Source of the DNA: Metellina segmentata
Taxonomy: Eukaryota; Arthropoda; Arachnida; Araneae; Tetragnathidae
Length of the DNA stretch: 64,000 nucleotides
Assembly (NCBI GenBank): GCA_947359465.1
Contig: OX375872.1
Location: 5,523,741-5,587,740, forward strand
Reading direction: 5' to 3'
Under the pieces are notes generated by a model. It was not told the DNA's origin and did no database searches. It saw only the letters and a program-made list of their open reading frames with translations. The position numbers and the translations under genes were made by a program. Of the stretch, positions 33,471 through 45,445 are shown in pieces. Each line of letters begins with the position of its first letter. Position 1 is the stretch's first letter.

Positions 33471-33747
33471 CGATACATCGTGGAAAACCGGTTTGAGGTC
33501 AACATCGTCATATCGGTTTCTCCCGATGTCACACAGCCAATCCTAGACCACGATTTCGATATTTTCAAAGCGCATGCGCGATATTGCGGTTTCTCCCGAT
33601 GTCATGAAGCCAATCCCAGAGCATCATCACAGTTTCAAACGATGTCATGCTGCCAATCCCAGAGCATCATCATGGTTTTCCGGTGTCACGATATTCGATG
33701 CATTGATGTTATCATAGCGCATGAGCGATTCATCGTGAAAAACTGAT
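33470..33747. repeat. Repeat B, left part, interrupted by composite element E
   Basis: Contains repeated 'tttctcccgatgtca', 'ccaatcccagagcatcatca' and gcgcatgcgcgat strings. It continues after element E at 36343-36540; the join across the ctgat duplication restores a continuous repeat B sequence. Confidence 0.6.
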
Positions 33748-34270
33748 CAGGGTGGCAACAAAATCCGCGAAAAAGTTCAATGATATTTCCCTGATAGGAT
33801 GACAAAAATTTCCCTGATTTTACAAATCCCTTACGAAATGTCGGGATCCGTAATTGGTATCGATATACAGTACCCACATGACAATATTTTTAAATATTTA
33901 GGGTCAGATGGGGTAAAAGGATCATTCTCCACAAATATTTTGTATTCTTTCTCATCAGATATCTTAATTGTTATTGTAAGGGTTGGAACCCTTAATGGAA
34001 CTCTAACAATAGCAATTGAAAAACTGAAAAAAAAAAAAAAATTATTTGATTATGGACTTTTTACACCTGTCCCTACATTTCCAAAAAATACATCAAAATC
34101 AAATGCAAATATACATAAAAAGTTGGTACAGCTTCAGTTTACGTTTAAAGCGGTGGCAACGATCTTGGCGCACTTCTAGTAGCGAGTTAGGGCAGATTAA
34201 GGCATCCCATCTGCATTACGATTATTGTGGTTTCCATGGCAACCTCGGCAAGCGAAAAGTTAAACCTTTA

Positions 34271-34702
34271 GGCCCGGTCCAGACATCTGGTTTTTCAACG
34301 TACGTCACCGCTGCCGCAAAGCAAGTGCAGTCTGAGATACATTAGATCCAATGGAGTAGTGCACACAAAACTCTGGCGCCGCTGCGGCGATGTACGTCCA
34401 CCTTGCGTGCAATTTGTACCGCAGTTCCCCATGGCGCAGCAGCTCGCCGTACACGCTTCTCCGGTCTGAAGAAATTAATAAATGTTTAGATTAATAAATA
34501 GTTTATCCAGTAACGTCTATTTTGTTTCAAAATATACTTTTTTACACTAAGTTAGCGAAATAAACACATTTTCTTCGATAAAATATTTATTGCAAATGGC
34601 GCAAAATCAGTACTTGCATCATTTCACGGTTATGTGTGTATAGTTGGGCTTTGGTGCCGTAGTGGCGCCACACGTTGAAAAATCGGATGCGTGCACCGGG
34701 CC
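34271..34702. mobile_element. PIF/Harbinger-like MITE C, copy 1
   Basis: Starts ggcccggtccagacatctgg, ends cggatgcgtgcaccgggcc, and has tta on both sides (34268-34270, 34703-34705). Ends and several internal blocks (gcggcgccact-like) match 42341-42767. Confidence 0.75.
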
Positions 34703-34900
34703 TTAGACTACAGCTAGTACAGCTGTTGTATCATGATCGCGCCAAGGAAGAATTTAGACAACGGCCAGTACATCAGTTGTACCTTAAAAGTTATAAGAAT
34801 AGCGCCAATAAATAATTTAGACTACGGCCGTTACAGCAGTTGTGCATTGAAAGTTATAAGAATCGCGTCAAGGAAGAATCGCGCTTGATATATTGATAGT
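34703..34900. repeat. Degenerate tandem repeat, three units of about 63 bp
   Basis: Units contain '.acggcc..tacagcagttgt' and 'gcgccaa.gaagaatttagac'. They are absent from D copy 1, so they arose or arrived later. Confidence 0.65.
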
Positions 34901-34931
34901 CGTAGTCAAAAGGTTAAATTTTCATTTTGAA

Positions 34932-35834
34932 TCTCTAATATTATAAACGGAAGTGTTTGTCAGTCTGTTTGTTTGTTTCCTGCACGCAAAGTCCTGACGA
35001 ATCTGTGGAACATACAACACAGGTAGTCCAAATATTTTGCAATTTTTATGTCGCGGCGAATTTTAAAATTCAATCTAGAACATATTAAAATGAGTTTAAT
35101 GAAATGCAATTATTATTGAATGCAACAGCATAGAAGATCACCGATTCTAAATTTATTCTTTTTGTTTCCGTTATCATTTTGCGCAGAGGAATGATTTTCC
35201 AGCAGACGATAAAAAAGAAATAAACTTTTAACTGGAGTTATTGAGTTCTTTTTTCTATATAATAGACCGTTAAAGATAGAGTAAAAATTTGAACGGATTT
35301 GAAATCTGCAAAAAATTTCACATTAGACCAATACCTAAGAATATGTTTCTTTTTAAATAAATAAAAAATTTTAATTGAATATCTTCAAAATTTTCGCAAG
35401 AGATTGTAACATTTAGAGAGATTTTCAGCGAAAGAGGAAAGGAAAAAACATTTTTGGCTGACATTGTTTAGCTCTTTTTTTTGTAAAATCGGGAACGGCA
35501 AAGATAGATTGAAAATTTCAACGGATTTGAAATTCGACACCAGATACCTTATAGGTTTGATTTTCTTTCAATAAATCATTTTTCAACTAAATATTTACAT
35601 TTTCACAAGAGATTGTGACGTCACGCCGAATTCCCATTTGGTTTGTGAAGCAAACCAACAAACACCACGGGGAACTCCATTATAGCTGTTATCCAATTTG
35701 CGAAGCAAATCATAGTTCACAATATTCATAATTTGGTTTGCGAAGCAAACCAAATGGAAATCATCAGGGAATTCATTCCTATAGGCTACGAATAATTTTC
35801 ACGAGCAATGCCGTACTAGCCACGCGGTGGCTAG
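34932..35834 (+). mobile_element. Non-autonomous Helitron
   Basis: Starts tctctaatattataaacgg (TC) and ends with the hairpin ctagccacgcggtggctag, i.e. CTAG followed by T, inserted between A (34931) and T (35835) as Helitrons do. D copy 1 provides the uninterrupted site. It has no coding capacity and contains the tggtttgcgaagcaaacca palindromes at 35637-35758. Confidence 0.7.
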
Positions 35835-36342
35835 TATTCTTTAAAGTTATTTCAAAATTCGTTGAACTGTCGGTTCATTTGAAATAATTCCTTCCTTGGC
35901 GAATTTAGAAGTGCGCCAAAAAAGCGCTAAGGCCGTTACACCGCTATAAACGTAGACTGAAGCTTTACCAAAAATTTCTACAAAAATGTAATTGCAAGCA
36001 AAAAAAATTAATTTAATGCACAAAAAAAGACATCATTAGTTACACAAATTTAAAATTGTATACCACAAGTTGTAATGCTGGCCTCACGGCGACGAGACAT
36101 TCCGGTAGCGGTTTTCGCTGGGTTCGAAAATTACGACGCCAGTATTCTTTATTCCAATTACAATTTTGGCGAAAACGATTTATTCCCTTCTCAAAAGTAT
36201 TTGTAATCGCGCATCTCTAAATAAGGTACAAACGACCAATAGTTACCGTTTTCATAAAATTTTTTTTAATTACCTGATTTTTTGTAAAATTTGGAAATTT
36301 TCCCTGAGAATTCCCTGATTTCCTGGTTCTGTTACCACCCTG

Positions 36343-36540
36343 CTGATGTTGACATCGCCACATCGGTTTCCACGTTGAGTTGCCAAACCAGTATTTCATG
36401 GTTTTCCGGTGTCACGATTTTCGATGTTTTCATAACGCATGCGCGATTTATCGTAAAAAACAGATGTCGACATCACCACATCAGTTTCGCGATTTTCACG
36501 TTGAGTTGCCTAATCAGTATCTCATGATTTTCCGGTTAAT
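36343..36540. repeat. Repeat B, right part
   Basis: Contains two versions of 'tttc.acgttgagttgccaaaccagtatttcatg' and 'cataacgcatgcgcgattta'; completes the copy that begins at 33470. Confidence 0.6.
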
Positions 36541-36604
36541 ATTGCAGTGAGACAATATTAAATTTTCTTCAATTGCAAAATCTTAAACTAGCCACTGCAT
36601 TGTG

Positions 36605-36850
36605 ATTGCTACGAATTCCCATTTGGTTTGCGAAGCCTATTGGATAGCAGTAATCATGGCATTAGTTTGCCTCGCAAACCAAATGGAAATTTGTAGCCTA
36701 TTGGAATGTATTCCCAGCAAATTCCAATTTGATTTGCTTCGCAAACCAAATTGTGAGTATTATGAACTATGGTTTGCTTTGCAAGCAAACACCACGGGCA
36801 ACGCCGTAATGACCTCGTCATTGTCAAATTTGAATTGCAAATAGATTCAA
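36605..36850. repeat. Helitron-like fragment with tggtttgcttcgcaaacca palindromes
   Basis: Four palindromic units of ggtttgc(g/t)(a/t)(a/c)gcaaacc type (36612, 36662, 36727, 36768) and a terminal 'caccacgggcaacgccg' stretch. Similar to 35628-35834 and 38520-38700 but without a CTAG end. Confidence 0.55.
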
Positions 36851-38510
36851 TCGGCGTGACGTCACAATCTCTTGAGAAAATATAAATATTTAATTGAAAA
36901 ATTATTTATTAAAAGAAAATCAAATGTAAGGTAGAGATTTAGGGGTTTAGATTTAGAGATTTTACACAGATTTAAAATCTTTTAATCTATCTTTAATGAT
37001 CCCGATTATACGAAAAAATACTAAACAATGCCACTCAATATGTTTATTTGTTTTGCTTTTCTTCGCTATGAAATGGTTTGAGCGTAGGAAATGAAATCTG
37101 TGATACCTTGAATCAAACGAAAGTCATTCTCCACAGAAAGTGGCGTTTGTATTGGAAAAAATATACGTTTCAATTAAAAATTATTATGTTTTATCGAAAA
37201 TCATATTTTTAGGTATAGATCTAATATGAAATTGTCCGTAGATATGAAATCCGTTGAAAATTTTACTTTATCTTTAATGATCAAGGAGATAAGAAAAATG
37301 AACTACATAACTAAAGCTAAAATTTTTTTTTTTTTTTTTTTAGACTTCTGACAAATCTTTCCCCGCAAAATGAAAACGGAAGCGGGAAAAATAAATTTAG
37401 AATCTGCCAACTCTTTATGCAGCTGTCATTCCTAAGAAAACAATAATAATTAAATTCCAATAAATTAAATTAAAAATTGTTTTAGATTGAACTTTAAAAT
37501 TTGGGCTGGACACAAAAATTGCAAAAACTTTGGACTACCGTTGTGCCAAATTTCATTATTGTAAGTGCAATAGATTCGTCAGGACATTGCGTAGTAGAGG
37601 TCGGATACTTCATTTTATAATAGCAGAGATTTAGACATGCAAAGCTCCCCAAGACCACTATTTCATCGAAATACACATGGATGGACACATCAATTTTGAC
37701 ATTAATATGGGCAGATTACATTTTCACAACTAAGTTTTAATCGTCAACGATGTATAGCAAAATACACAATGCTTACAAACAGACTACTTAAATAATAGTA
37801 TCACTTTAAAATCCGAAGAAAAATAAATATTTCTATGTTCCGATCCCCAACCCGTTTCTTAACGATGGCCCTGGTGATTGATTGAACGTCGAGCAAGGGA
37901 ACCAATAAACGCCGTCCAAATAGAGAGAGCAAAAAAAATTTCTTTCTTTTGATGTACTGACAAGAAGCGGATCATTTTGGTCGTGCTCAAACTGTTCAAT
38001 TCACCGTCTACACTGAACGAGCTATCAATCAAACCTGTCTCCGGTGTTGACCAATCATCCATGTTTAGCTCGGTGTGGACGGGGCTTAAGGTTTTCAGAG
38101 AAGTTTTCAAATTTAAAAAATAATAGTATTAAGCTACAGGGGTGCTAATATGTCTGAATGCTCAAACAAGGTTCGGGGGAAATTCAGGCATCTGTGAGAA
38201 ATTTTTGAGTTAAGAAAAAACTTTACAAATTCAATTGTTATCAGTGACAAACAAACAAATATTTTGGCCAGCAACTATATTTACGCCCCCCCCCCTTTTA
38301 TTTTCTTTGCAGTGAAGCAAATTTTCAAATGGTTTCCTCATATTTTACTGAAATCGGCAAAAGAAGCTTGCACGTGGAAAACCGCTGTTTCTCTCTTATC
38401 TCCCATTAGCCACTGTGTGGCCAGCATAGCATTGCAGGTGACTATCTCTGGCATGTGACAGTTCTTTTTATGGGAATAGGTGTGACCACTTTTCGTTAAC
38501 CTCCCGTAAT
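36851..38510. other. No gene seen; one Harbinger-like end
   Basis: AT-rich sequence, with tcggtgtggacggggctta at 38072-38090 resembling the end of a PIF/Harbinger MITE; its partner was not found. Frames at 37494-37688 and 37859-38110 match nothing I know. Confidence 0.4.
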
Positions 38511-38519
38511 TGCGTAATT

Positions 38520-38700
38520 GCTACGAATTCACAATAGGTTTGCAATGCAAACCAAGTAAGAATTTGTAGCCTATTGGATAACAGCCATCATCCCATGGAA
38601 ATTTGTTGCCTATTGGAATGAATTCCCTTCAAATTCCAATTTGGTTTGCTTCGCAAACCAACACCACGGTCAACACCGTGATGGCTTCGTCATTGTCAAT
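38520..38700. repeat. Helitron-like fragment with palindromes
   Basis: Contains 'ggtttgcaatgcaaacc' and tggtttgcttcgcaaacca, and 'caccacggtcaacaccgtgatgg', as in 36605-36850. Confidence 0.55.
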
Positions 38701-39530
38701 TGGGGCCAAATTCGATAACAGCCATCAAGGCATTTCCTGTGGTGTCTTCATTTTATGGAATGGACCTCCTATTCATAAGGCTTTACAGCTATTGAAAGAG
38801 TCCTTGGACAGGCATTTCCATGGTGGAAGATACCATTTCATGCAGGACAACCTTCACAAAGAGACAGGAATGCTGTCATTTCTTGGTGACAACTAATATA
38901 ATAGCATATCAATGTAAAATTATTTTTTTACTGGAATAAATATATATATATATTTTTTAATTTGTAAGTAATAGTCTTAAGGAGAGTTCTTAATCATCAA
39001 CATTGTACTCTAATAGTCACTTAAACTGGAATGAAAATATGGGGACGTTTTCGGGGAAATTTCGGACCAAACAAATTGTGTTCTGGGGAAATATAGGGCC
39101 CTGAAAGATTTTCTGGAACCCGATTAAGCTATAAATATGACTGTTTGAACAAAAAGTAACGAAAATTTCCCAATATTCCAAAATTTGTATGACCAACTTA
39201 TTTAATTTATTTATTAACGAATTTAAAAAATAATTGGATTATAAGAAAGAGTACATTTTAAGGTTCCCTGCAAGCTGTCAAGATTTAAATCAACAATTAA
39301 AATCATGATTGTAATCAAATGATTTTTTAAAATTCATTCATTTAAATCGCAACCAATCTTACATTTTTATAACTAAGTAAATAAACACTAGGATAACCAC
39401 AGAACTCGCCATATGCTTTAAACATACTGTAATCATGGTGATTTGAGCACTAATGGCTACATCCAGTATTGATCATCTTTTGAAAAAATGTTTGGCACTG
39501 GATACTTACAAATAATTTGAGGTGTATGGT
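38701..39530. other. No gene recognised
   Basis: A plus-strand frame to 38896 (GVFILWNGPPIHKALQLLKE) is unassigned. A TA run at 38937-38956 follows, then AT-rich sequence. Confidence 0.4.
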
Positions 39531-39535
39531 CTAAG

Positions 39536-39600
39536 TCAGTGATTCTCAACCTTTTTTTGTTGTGTTTGGCGGCACACAAAGAAAAAGATAAGTTTAAAAG
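39536..39600 (+). mobile_element. hAT-like terminus
   Basis: cagtgattctcaaccttttt followed by 'ggcggcacac' is a typical hAT-type end. The matching right end was not found; the CR1-like LINE that follows may be inserted in it. Confidence 0.45.
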
Positions 39601-39689
39601 TTGTTTACTTACCTATAATACACTGTGTAAAATAGTTTATGATAATAATTTTGAACATAAAATAATATAATATGTACTACAAAAACAAC

Positions 39690-41145
39690 AGTACGTTTAT
39701 TAAGGGATTAATTACAAGGTAATAATACAAATATTGACGACCAGCTACAGGCTCAAGCCCAACAAGGCTGGTCCTTTGTTTATGAATTCTCCAATTCCCA
39801 CTGACTATCCAATTGTGTCTTAAATTCGTACACTCCCTTTGAATTAACTATATTTTCTGGCAACGTGTTCCAACTGTCTATTACCCTATTAAAGTAGTAG
39901 TTTTTCCTTAAATCCCGATTAAAATGTGTCTTATTCAATTTATACCCATGGCCCCTTGTTCTGTTATCCCTATTGAAATTTAAGCCCTCTGTGTCCCCTT
40001 GTTTTACAAACTTGAAAAGCTGAATCAAATCCCCCCTCCTTCTTTCCAGTGTATACATGTTTAGCTTACTTAAACGTTCATTATAGTCGAAATTTGTTAG
40101 CCCCTTTATTATTTTTGTAGCTCTGTGCTGAACCCTTTCAATTGATTCTATGTCCTTTCTCATATATGGAGCCCAGAATTGTACAGCATATTCTAGATGT
40201 GGTCTTACTAAACCCTTATATAATGGCAAGATTATATTCTTATCCCTTGAAGTTAGTCTTTTTAATATACCCCAATAAGCTATTAGCCTTTTTACCCACA
40301 GCTGAACACTGATGACCCATTTTAAAATCCCTGTGAATTATCACCCCAAGATCCTTGACTGTTTCTCCCTCCTTTACCTTTACTCCCTGCAGACAGTACT
40401 CGGCTCCACTGTTCCTGTAACCCATATGCAGAACTTGACATTTCCCTACATTAAATGACATACCCCATTTTACAGCCCATTCGGATATCTTATCAAAATC
40501 TCCTTGTAAATTTTCTATCTGTAACTTGGTATCCACTGTCCCCTATATTTTTAAGTCATCTGCAAATATACTGATTCTATTCTTGATCCCCTGACCTATA
40601 TCATCTATGAAAATTATAAATAAAATTGGTCCCAAAACTGATCCCTGAGGCACCCCACTTATAACTTCTGTCCACTGTGACTAATTTCCTTTTACCTGCA
40701 CCACTCTCTGCTTTCTACCCAATAACCAATTTTTTATCCATATTAATGTTTTTCCCTGAATCCCCAGCCTTTCCAATTTAAACAGTAATGCCTCATGAGG
40801 TACTTTATCAAAAGCCTTTTGAAAATCTATGTACATGATATCCACACTGCTCTTATTATCCAGCTCCTCAGTAATTTTTTCGTAGAACTTCAAAAGGTTT
40901 GTAGAGCAGGATCTGCCCTTCCTAAACCCATACTGATTCTCTGATAACAGTCCCCCCTCCTCCAAGTATAACATTATATGCTTTTTTAACAGAGATTCAA
41001 ATATTTTGCAAATTACTGATGTTAGACTTACTGGTCTATAGTTGCCCGGATCACTTTGTATTCCCTTTTTGAAAATTGGAGTTATGTTGATAATAAGAAT
41101 ACTTTTAATGAGAAATTTGAGCTTGATCTTCTTTGATAATTTCAT
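39690..41145 (-). mobile_element. CR1-like LINE, 5'-truncated
   Basis: Minus-strand reverse transcriptase and C-terminal tail, read from 41145 down to 39780, followed by a short 3' UTR to about 39690. The 5' end is truncated before RT motif 0; no endonuclease remains. Only two stops and one frameshift break about 455 codons, so this is one of the younger relics in the window. Confidence 0.8.
39780..41145 (-). pseudogene. CR1-like reverse transcriptase and C-terminal region
   Basis: Segments in order: ITPIFKKGIQSDPGNYRPVS, 'QYGFRKGRSCSTNLL', YIDFQKAFDKVPHEALLFKL (catalytic Asp in DFQKAFD) in 40681-41145; a stop at 40681; '[15 protein letters not shown]' and '[10 protein letters not shown]' with the FADD catalytic pair intact (about 40550-40680); another stop; 'WGMSFNVGKCQVLHMGY' and 'VKDLGVIIHRDFKMGHQC' in 40240-40536; after a shift, GLVRPHLEYAVQFWAPYMRK and VQHRATKIIKGLTNFDYNER in 39780-40229. 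The tail is diagnostic of the CR1/L2 group. Confidence 0.85.
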
Positions 41146-42090
41146 TTACATTTGGTCGTAAAAATGACAATGCTACTCTCATATTGTCTTCTACATTTAA
41201 CAGTCTCGATCTTTTGTCGTTTTTATGTTGGTTATACTGAAAATCCGAATTCACACAAATAAGATGTAGAAAATTGTAATAATATTTTTAAAGCTTTTTT
41301 GGCTATCATGGGATAACTGCATCACATTGAGGTGAATATTTCACTTTATGAAAGCTCACTTTTATCGAAGATAAAAACAGTTAAAAACCAGGGTGTAAAA
41401 AAATCAATTAATCAGATTTATTTGATTTCAGGGGTGAAAACAGACAAAATGTAAAAAAGAGGAAAATATACGTAGCGTTATTTTGAACTACAAAAATAGC
41501 TGAATAAGAATACTACATTTGTGTATTAATGTGTGTACAGAACAGTGGTGCAGCCAGAAATTTTTTCTGAGGGGGGTAGGCAAATTTTTAGTCTGATAAA
41601 ACCCTACAAAGTCCACTAAAACCAATAAAATTTGTCTTTGGAAGTAGGGAGATTAACCCATATCCTCCCATGGCTGCGCCCCTAGTAAAGAATATGTGTT
41701 TACACAATAAGCATATATTTTTGCCTATTATTTAGGTTAAAAGCTCTATAAAGTCCACAAAAAAACAATGAAATTTGTCTTTGGAAAAGTGGGAGGGGGA
41801 ACCTTACGTGTAAATTCAAATTGCGTAAAAGAGAAAAAAAATCTAGGCAACTGTAAACAGTATAAATAAGTTGCATGAAGTTGAAAATGTTATTTTTATG
41901 AATATTTTTGAACATCTCACCAATGGTGAGATTTAAGAGTTAAAATTTTTCCAAAACCTTGACACAAAAATGAAATTAACAGGAAATAAAAATGCTGTTA
42001 CAAAAGAATAAATCAAATAAATACTATTTTTATTAAATAGAATAAATTTTATATGAAAAAAAAAAGTAAGTAGACGTCAAAAATTTAAAT
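41146..42090. other. No gene seen
   Basis: AT-rich; contains a direct repeat of about 60 bp ('agtccac.aaaa.caat.aaatttgtctttggaa' at about 41611 and 41752). Confidence 0.45.
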
Positions 42091-42824
42091 GGTACAGCTT
42101 CAGTCTACGTTTATAACAAAGGCAACGGACTTGGCGCTTTTTGGCGCACTTCTAGTAGCGAGTAATAACAGGTTAAAGTTCCCATCTGCATAACGGTTAT
42201 TGTGGATTTTAATACAACCTGGTCAAGGGTAAAGTTTTAAAATTTCATTTCAAATATTCCAGAAAGTTCTTTCAAATTCTGTTAAACTATCGCTTGATTT
42301 CATTGGTTCATTTGAAAAAATTCTTTCCTTGGCGACTTAAGGCCCGATGCACACATCCGATTTTTCAACGTGCGGCGCCACTGCGGCACCGAAGCCCACT
42401 TATACACACATAACCGAGAAATGACGCACGAACTCATTTCGCGCCAAATATTCTATCGAAGAAAACGCGTTTATTTCGCTTACTTGGCGTAAAAAAAAAG
42501 TATATTTTGAAACAAAATAGACGTTACTGGATACAACCATTTATTATTATTTATATTTTATTTGTTTATGAAAACAAGGTAATTCCGAATGGCTGACTCA
42601 TGTGCGGCGCCGTGAGGAACTGCGGTACATATTGCACGCAAGTTGGACGAGCGTCGCCCCAGCGGCGCTGGAGGCATGTATGCACTGCTCCATTGGATCT
42701 AACGTATCTCAGACCGCACTTGCGTTGCGGCACCGCACGTTGGAAATTCGGATGTGTGCACCAGGCCTAAGTGCGCCAAGGTCAGACCGTTCCTACAGCT
42801 ATAAACGAAGAATGAAGCTGTACC
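42091..42824. mobile_element. MITE D, copy 3, interrupted by a Harbinger-like MITE
   Basis: Starts ggtacagcttcagtctacgt, ends 'ataaacgaagaatgaagctgtacc'. Unlike copies 1 and 2 it is not inside element E, so D moves on its own. A MITE C copy sits at 42341-42767. Confidence 0.65.
42341..42767. mobile_element. PIF/Harbinger-like MITE C, copy 2
   Basis: Starts ggcccgatgcacacatccga, ends ttcggatgtgtgcaccaggcc, flanked by taa on both sides (42338-42340, 42768-42770). The frame at 42602-42850 is incidental. Confidence 0.8.
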
Positions 42825-43165
42825 CCTGTGGTAAAAAAAATATAACTTAATTCAGTTTAAATTTACAACCTATTTTCGAATATAAATAACTTTTTTTTTT
42901 AAATCTCTATATTTTTCCGTAAATATTCTTATTTTCTATTCAAATCAAATAAAACTTGAAATTAATAACTCGTATTATCCAAGAAACAATTTAACTTATT
43001 AAAACAATCATAAATGTTAAAGATAACTTGCTTATTCGAATCCATCTTCACATGATTGCACCTCCTTCTTGTTTGGTTATGATAATGTAAACAAACAACA
43101 AACAAACAAGTTGAGTTGTCATGCTTTTGTGATTGGCCACAGTATGACATCACACCTATAAAGGG

Positions 43166-43439
43166 GTGTGGTCATAATATTATGGCCAATCATGTACTTA
43201 ATGCAGTATTATGATTTTGTTTATGGCAATCTTTCCATTGAGATATTTATGCTAATTTCTCTAGAGATACAAGAAGTATAAAAGTGAGAATTCCTTTCTT
43301 TCAGCACTCAATTGTTGTCATACATTGGACAGAGTGGTATCTCTGGTTTTCCAATCTTTGTTTCTTTTTCTGTAAATAGTTTTTAATGAATAAATGTTTT
43401 TAGCTCTTTAAATCTGATGATTTATTTTCTTACTCCACA
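43166..43439 (+). mobile_element. Candidate solo LTR with TATA box and polyadenylation signal
   Basis: The 274-bp stretch starts tgtggtcataatattatgg and ends tttcttactccaca (TGTGG...CCACA). Inside, in order, are tataaaag at 43278, a likely start-site region, and aataaa at 43390. No second copy and no target duplication were found. Confidence 0.4.
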
Positions 43440-43535
43440 TATCACTGGGCACTTTGCTTATCCACAATATGTGGGTGATAATAAATATCGTCCTAAAAAG
43501 AAGCACCATTTTGAAATTTCCGTTGCAAAAAATAG

Positions 43536-43690
43536 CTGCAGTCTATGTTTAAAAAGGTGGAGGCACCGCCTTGGCGCACTTCTAAAGTCGCCAAAGAAAG
43601 AAGTTTTAACGGATTTTGAACGTACTTTCTAGAGTATTGAAAATGAAAATTTAAATTTTCCGCTTGCCGAGGTTGCCATAAAAGACGAAC
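43536..43690. repeat. MITE D fragment
   Basis: 'gctgcagtctatgtttaaaa', 'cgccttggcgcacttct' and 'tccgcttgccgaggttgcc' are D sequences in mixed order and orientation; a rearranged partial copy. Confidence 0.5.
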
Positions 43691-45360
43691 ATCTTATTTT
43701 CTAGTTAAATGAAAAATCACATTAAAAGCTGATCAACTTAAAATATTTCATTTATACCTTTTCCGCCGCATCATGACGTTTCACGGCCGTTCGATAATAG
43801 CTCCGCTTTGTTAGGAAACCGTAGCTTTACCTACGAAATATACAACAACGTACGCTAACTAGTTCAAAATCCAAGTTCTTCAGGTTTGCCTATAAACTAA
43901 TAAGCTTCTCACAAAGGATTCTTTTCAAAAAGGAATTTGCAAGACTTATCATCTTTTTTTAACGTTTATAGAAGAAAAAAAAGGGCTAAAGTATATATTT
44001 TTCGTAAAAAATGACAAAAATCGGTCATTTCTTTCAAAAATTTACGAAAAGTCGGAAGAATCTCATCCCTGAAGTAAGGACACAAAAATTTTTTTTTACA
44101 TTTATTCTTTGGCTGTAATTTCATGATATAATTTAATTCTTAAGAAAAAATCGTAGAAAAAGCGGAATTTTTCGGAAGAAAAAAAAAGCGGAAATTCTCA
44201 AAAGAAAAAAAAAGCGGAAATCCGCGTAAACGCGGAAGATTTTCACCCCTGTGATTTAAATCGGATTTATTTGATTTAAATCAAAAATCGGATTTTTTTT
44301 ATTTAAATTTCTGTAGGGCCTATAATTTTGTCAAATAAAAAATTTAGTTTCTGACATGACATGTAAACTAATATTTAATTAAGTAAACAATTGGAATTTG
44401 TGATATGGTAAATTAATATTTATTTTACTAAATATCATTGTGCGTTTCATGAGAATACATTTAAAAAATGAATTTTCAAAACAAGAGCAAAATATAAGAC
44501 AAAATATAAGTTTTTTTCAATCGAGAGGTTTGGGTTTTTTTCGTAACTGATAACCGATTGCTTCAAATTTTCAAAGCAGAATCACCCCCGAAATCCTCAA
44601 AATTTTTCTTTATATATCTTTACTGCGATTGTTTTTACAAAGAATTAGAAGCATAAAGAAAGCTAGATTTAAAAAAAATTGCAACACATCGGGTTGCCAC
44701 TCTTATCTTTATATTGTTTTGGATTCACATACAAACTTAAATATACACTTCCCCATAATTATAATACATTTTTAAAACATTGAACTCACGAGGTAATTGA
44801 ATAAAACATAATTAACATTTAATGCTTGCATTCTAGTTTCCTCCATCAGGGCAACTATTTTGTGCATTGCGGGGGCCACTCACAAGTTGAAAACAGACCG
44901 ATTTTAATGGGTTTTCAAGTTTATTATGTGTATTATGTTTTTCATCAAGATACGTGCTCCTCAAAATTCTATCGACGATTCGTATATCGCATATGAAGGG
45001 TTGCCATTCAAGCAAGCCAGTTCCCGAATCATCACCAGAACTGTACTTGTTAGCAGTTTTATCGCCGATTAGCCGCTAAAACAAGGTCGGAAATATTGTT
45101 AAAAATATCGTCATTTGAAAACTGAATTAGGTTTTCAAAGGAAAATAAGCACTTTCTGAGGACTATTGATACATAATAAGCACTTCCAAGGGCTCTTAAA
45201 AATGGAAGGTCAAAATAAGCACTTTCTAAGCACCCATGGGAACCCTGGCAGATTCATAGAGCCAGCAATATATTAATACTAAACAGATACAAAATGTGTT
45301 GTATGAAACAATGCATTCAACAGCATATCCAGCAATCTATTTATCCACTGTAAACTTTTT
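43691..45360. other. CAP intron, no gene seen
   Basis: AT-rich, with a cluster of 'aaagcggaaat' direct repeats at 44159-44225 and 'tttaaatcggatttatttgatttaaatc' (44265-44292, split here). The frame at 44833-45015 is unassigned. Confidence 0.45.
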
Positions 45361-45367
45361 AACTTAC

Positions 45368-45445
45368 TTGTGGTGGCTCCTGATGAGAAAGTCCATACTG
45401 TATGAGATCATGTGCTTTCAGAAAAGCATCCTTGACTTTAAGAGA
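45368..45445 (-). CDS. CAP1: CAP N-terminal domain exon
   Basis: A 78-bp phase-0 exon encodes 26 residues, SLKVKDAFLKAHDLIQYGLS plus HQEPPQ. The acceptor is tttag and the donor gtaagtt. In animal CAP proteins this stretch follows the 'ISKEIGGDV' helix and contains the 'AF...FL..AS..K.P' segment, so length and position agree with the exon before (637 bp upstream) and the one after (about 16 kb downstream). There is no stop in frame and no sign of decay, unlike every transposon fragment nearby. Confidence 0.75.

Larger units (their letters stand above)
34125..35969. mobile_element. Inner MITE D, copy 2, interrupted twice
   Basis: Starts ggtacagcttcagtttacgt and ends acgtagactgaagctttacc. It is the same element, at the same place in E, as 12497-12802, but with a MITE at 34271-34702 and a Helitron at 34932-35834. 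Confidence 0.6.
33748..36342. mobile_element. Composite DNA transposon E, copy 2, with D, a MITE and a Helitron inside
   Basis: Begins cagggtggcaacaaaatccg and ends cctggttctgttaccaccctg (inverted ends CAGGGTGG..AACA), with ctgat on both sides (33743-33747, 36343-36347), a 5-bp duplication. Left arm 33748-34124, D at 34125-35969, right arm to 36342, all collinear with 12111-13206. D is further split by a Harbinger-like MITE and a Helitron. The superfamily is unknown. Confidence 0.7.

Noticed and set aside
38603..38896. 97-codon frame that might be a LINE C-terminus or Tc1 fragment
   Set aside because: The first part is the palindromic Helitron-like repeat; the rest lacks a motif I can name.
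43166..43439. Host promoter of a gene starting near 43.3 kb
   Set aside because: TATA and polyadenylation signals lie 100 bp apart in one TGTGG...CCACA unit, which fits an LTR better, and no coding exon follows.
44833..45015. 60-codon minus-strand frame, possible hAT piece
   Set aside because: No diagnostic hAT residue pattern; left as unassigned intron.
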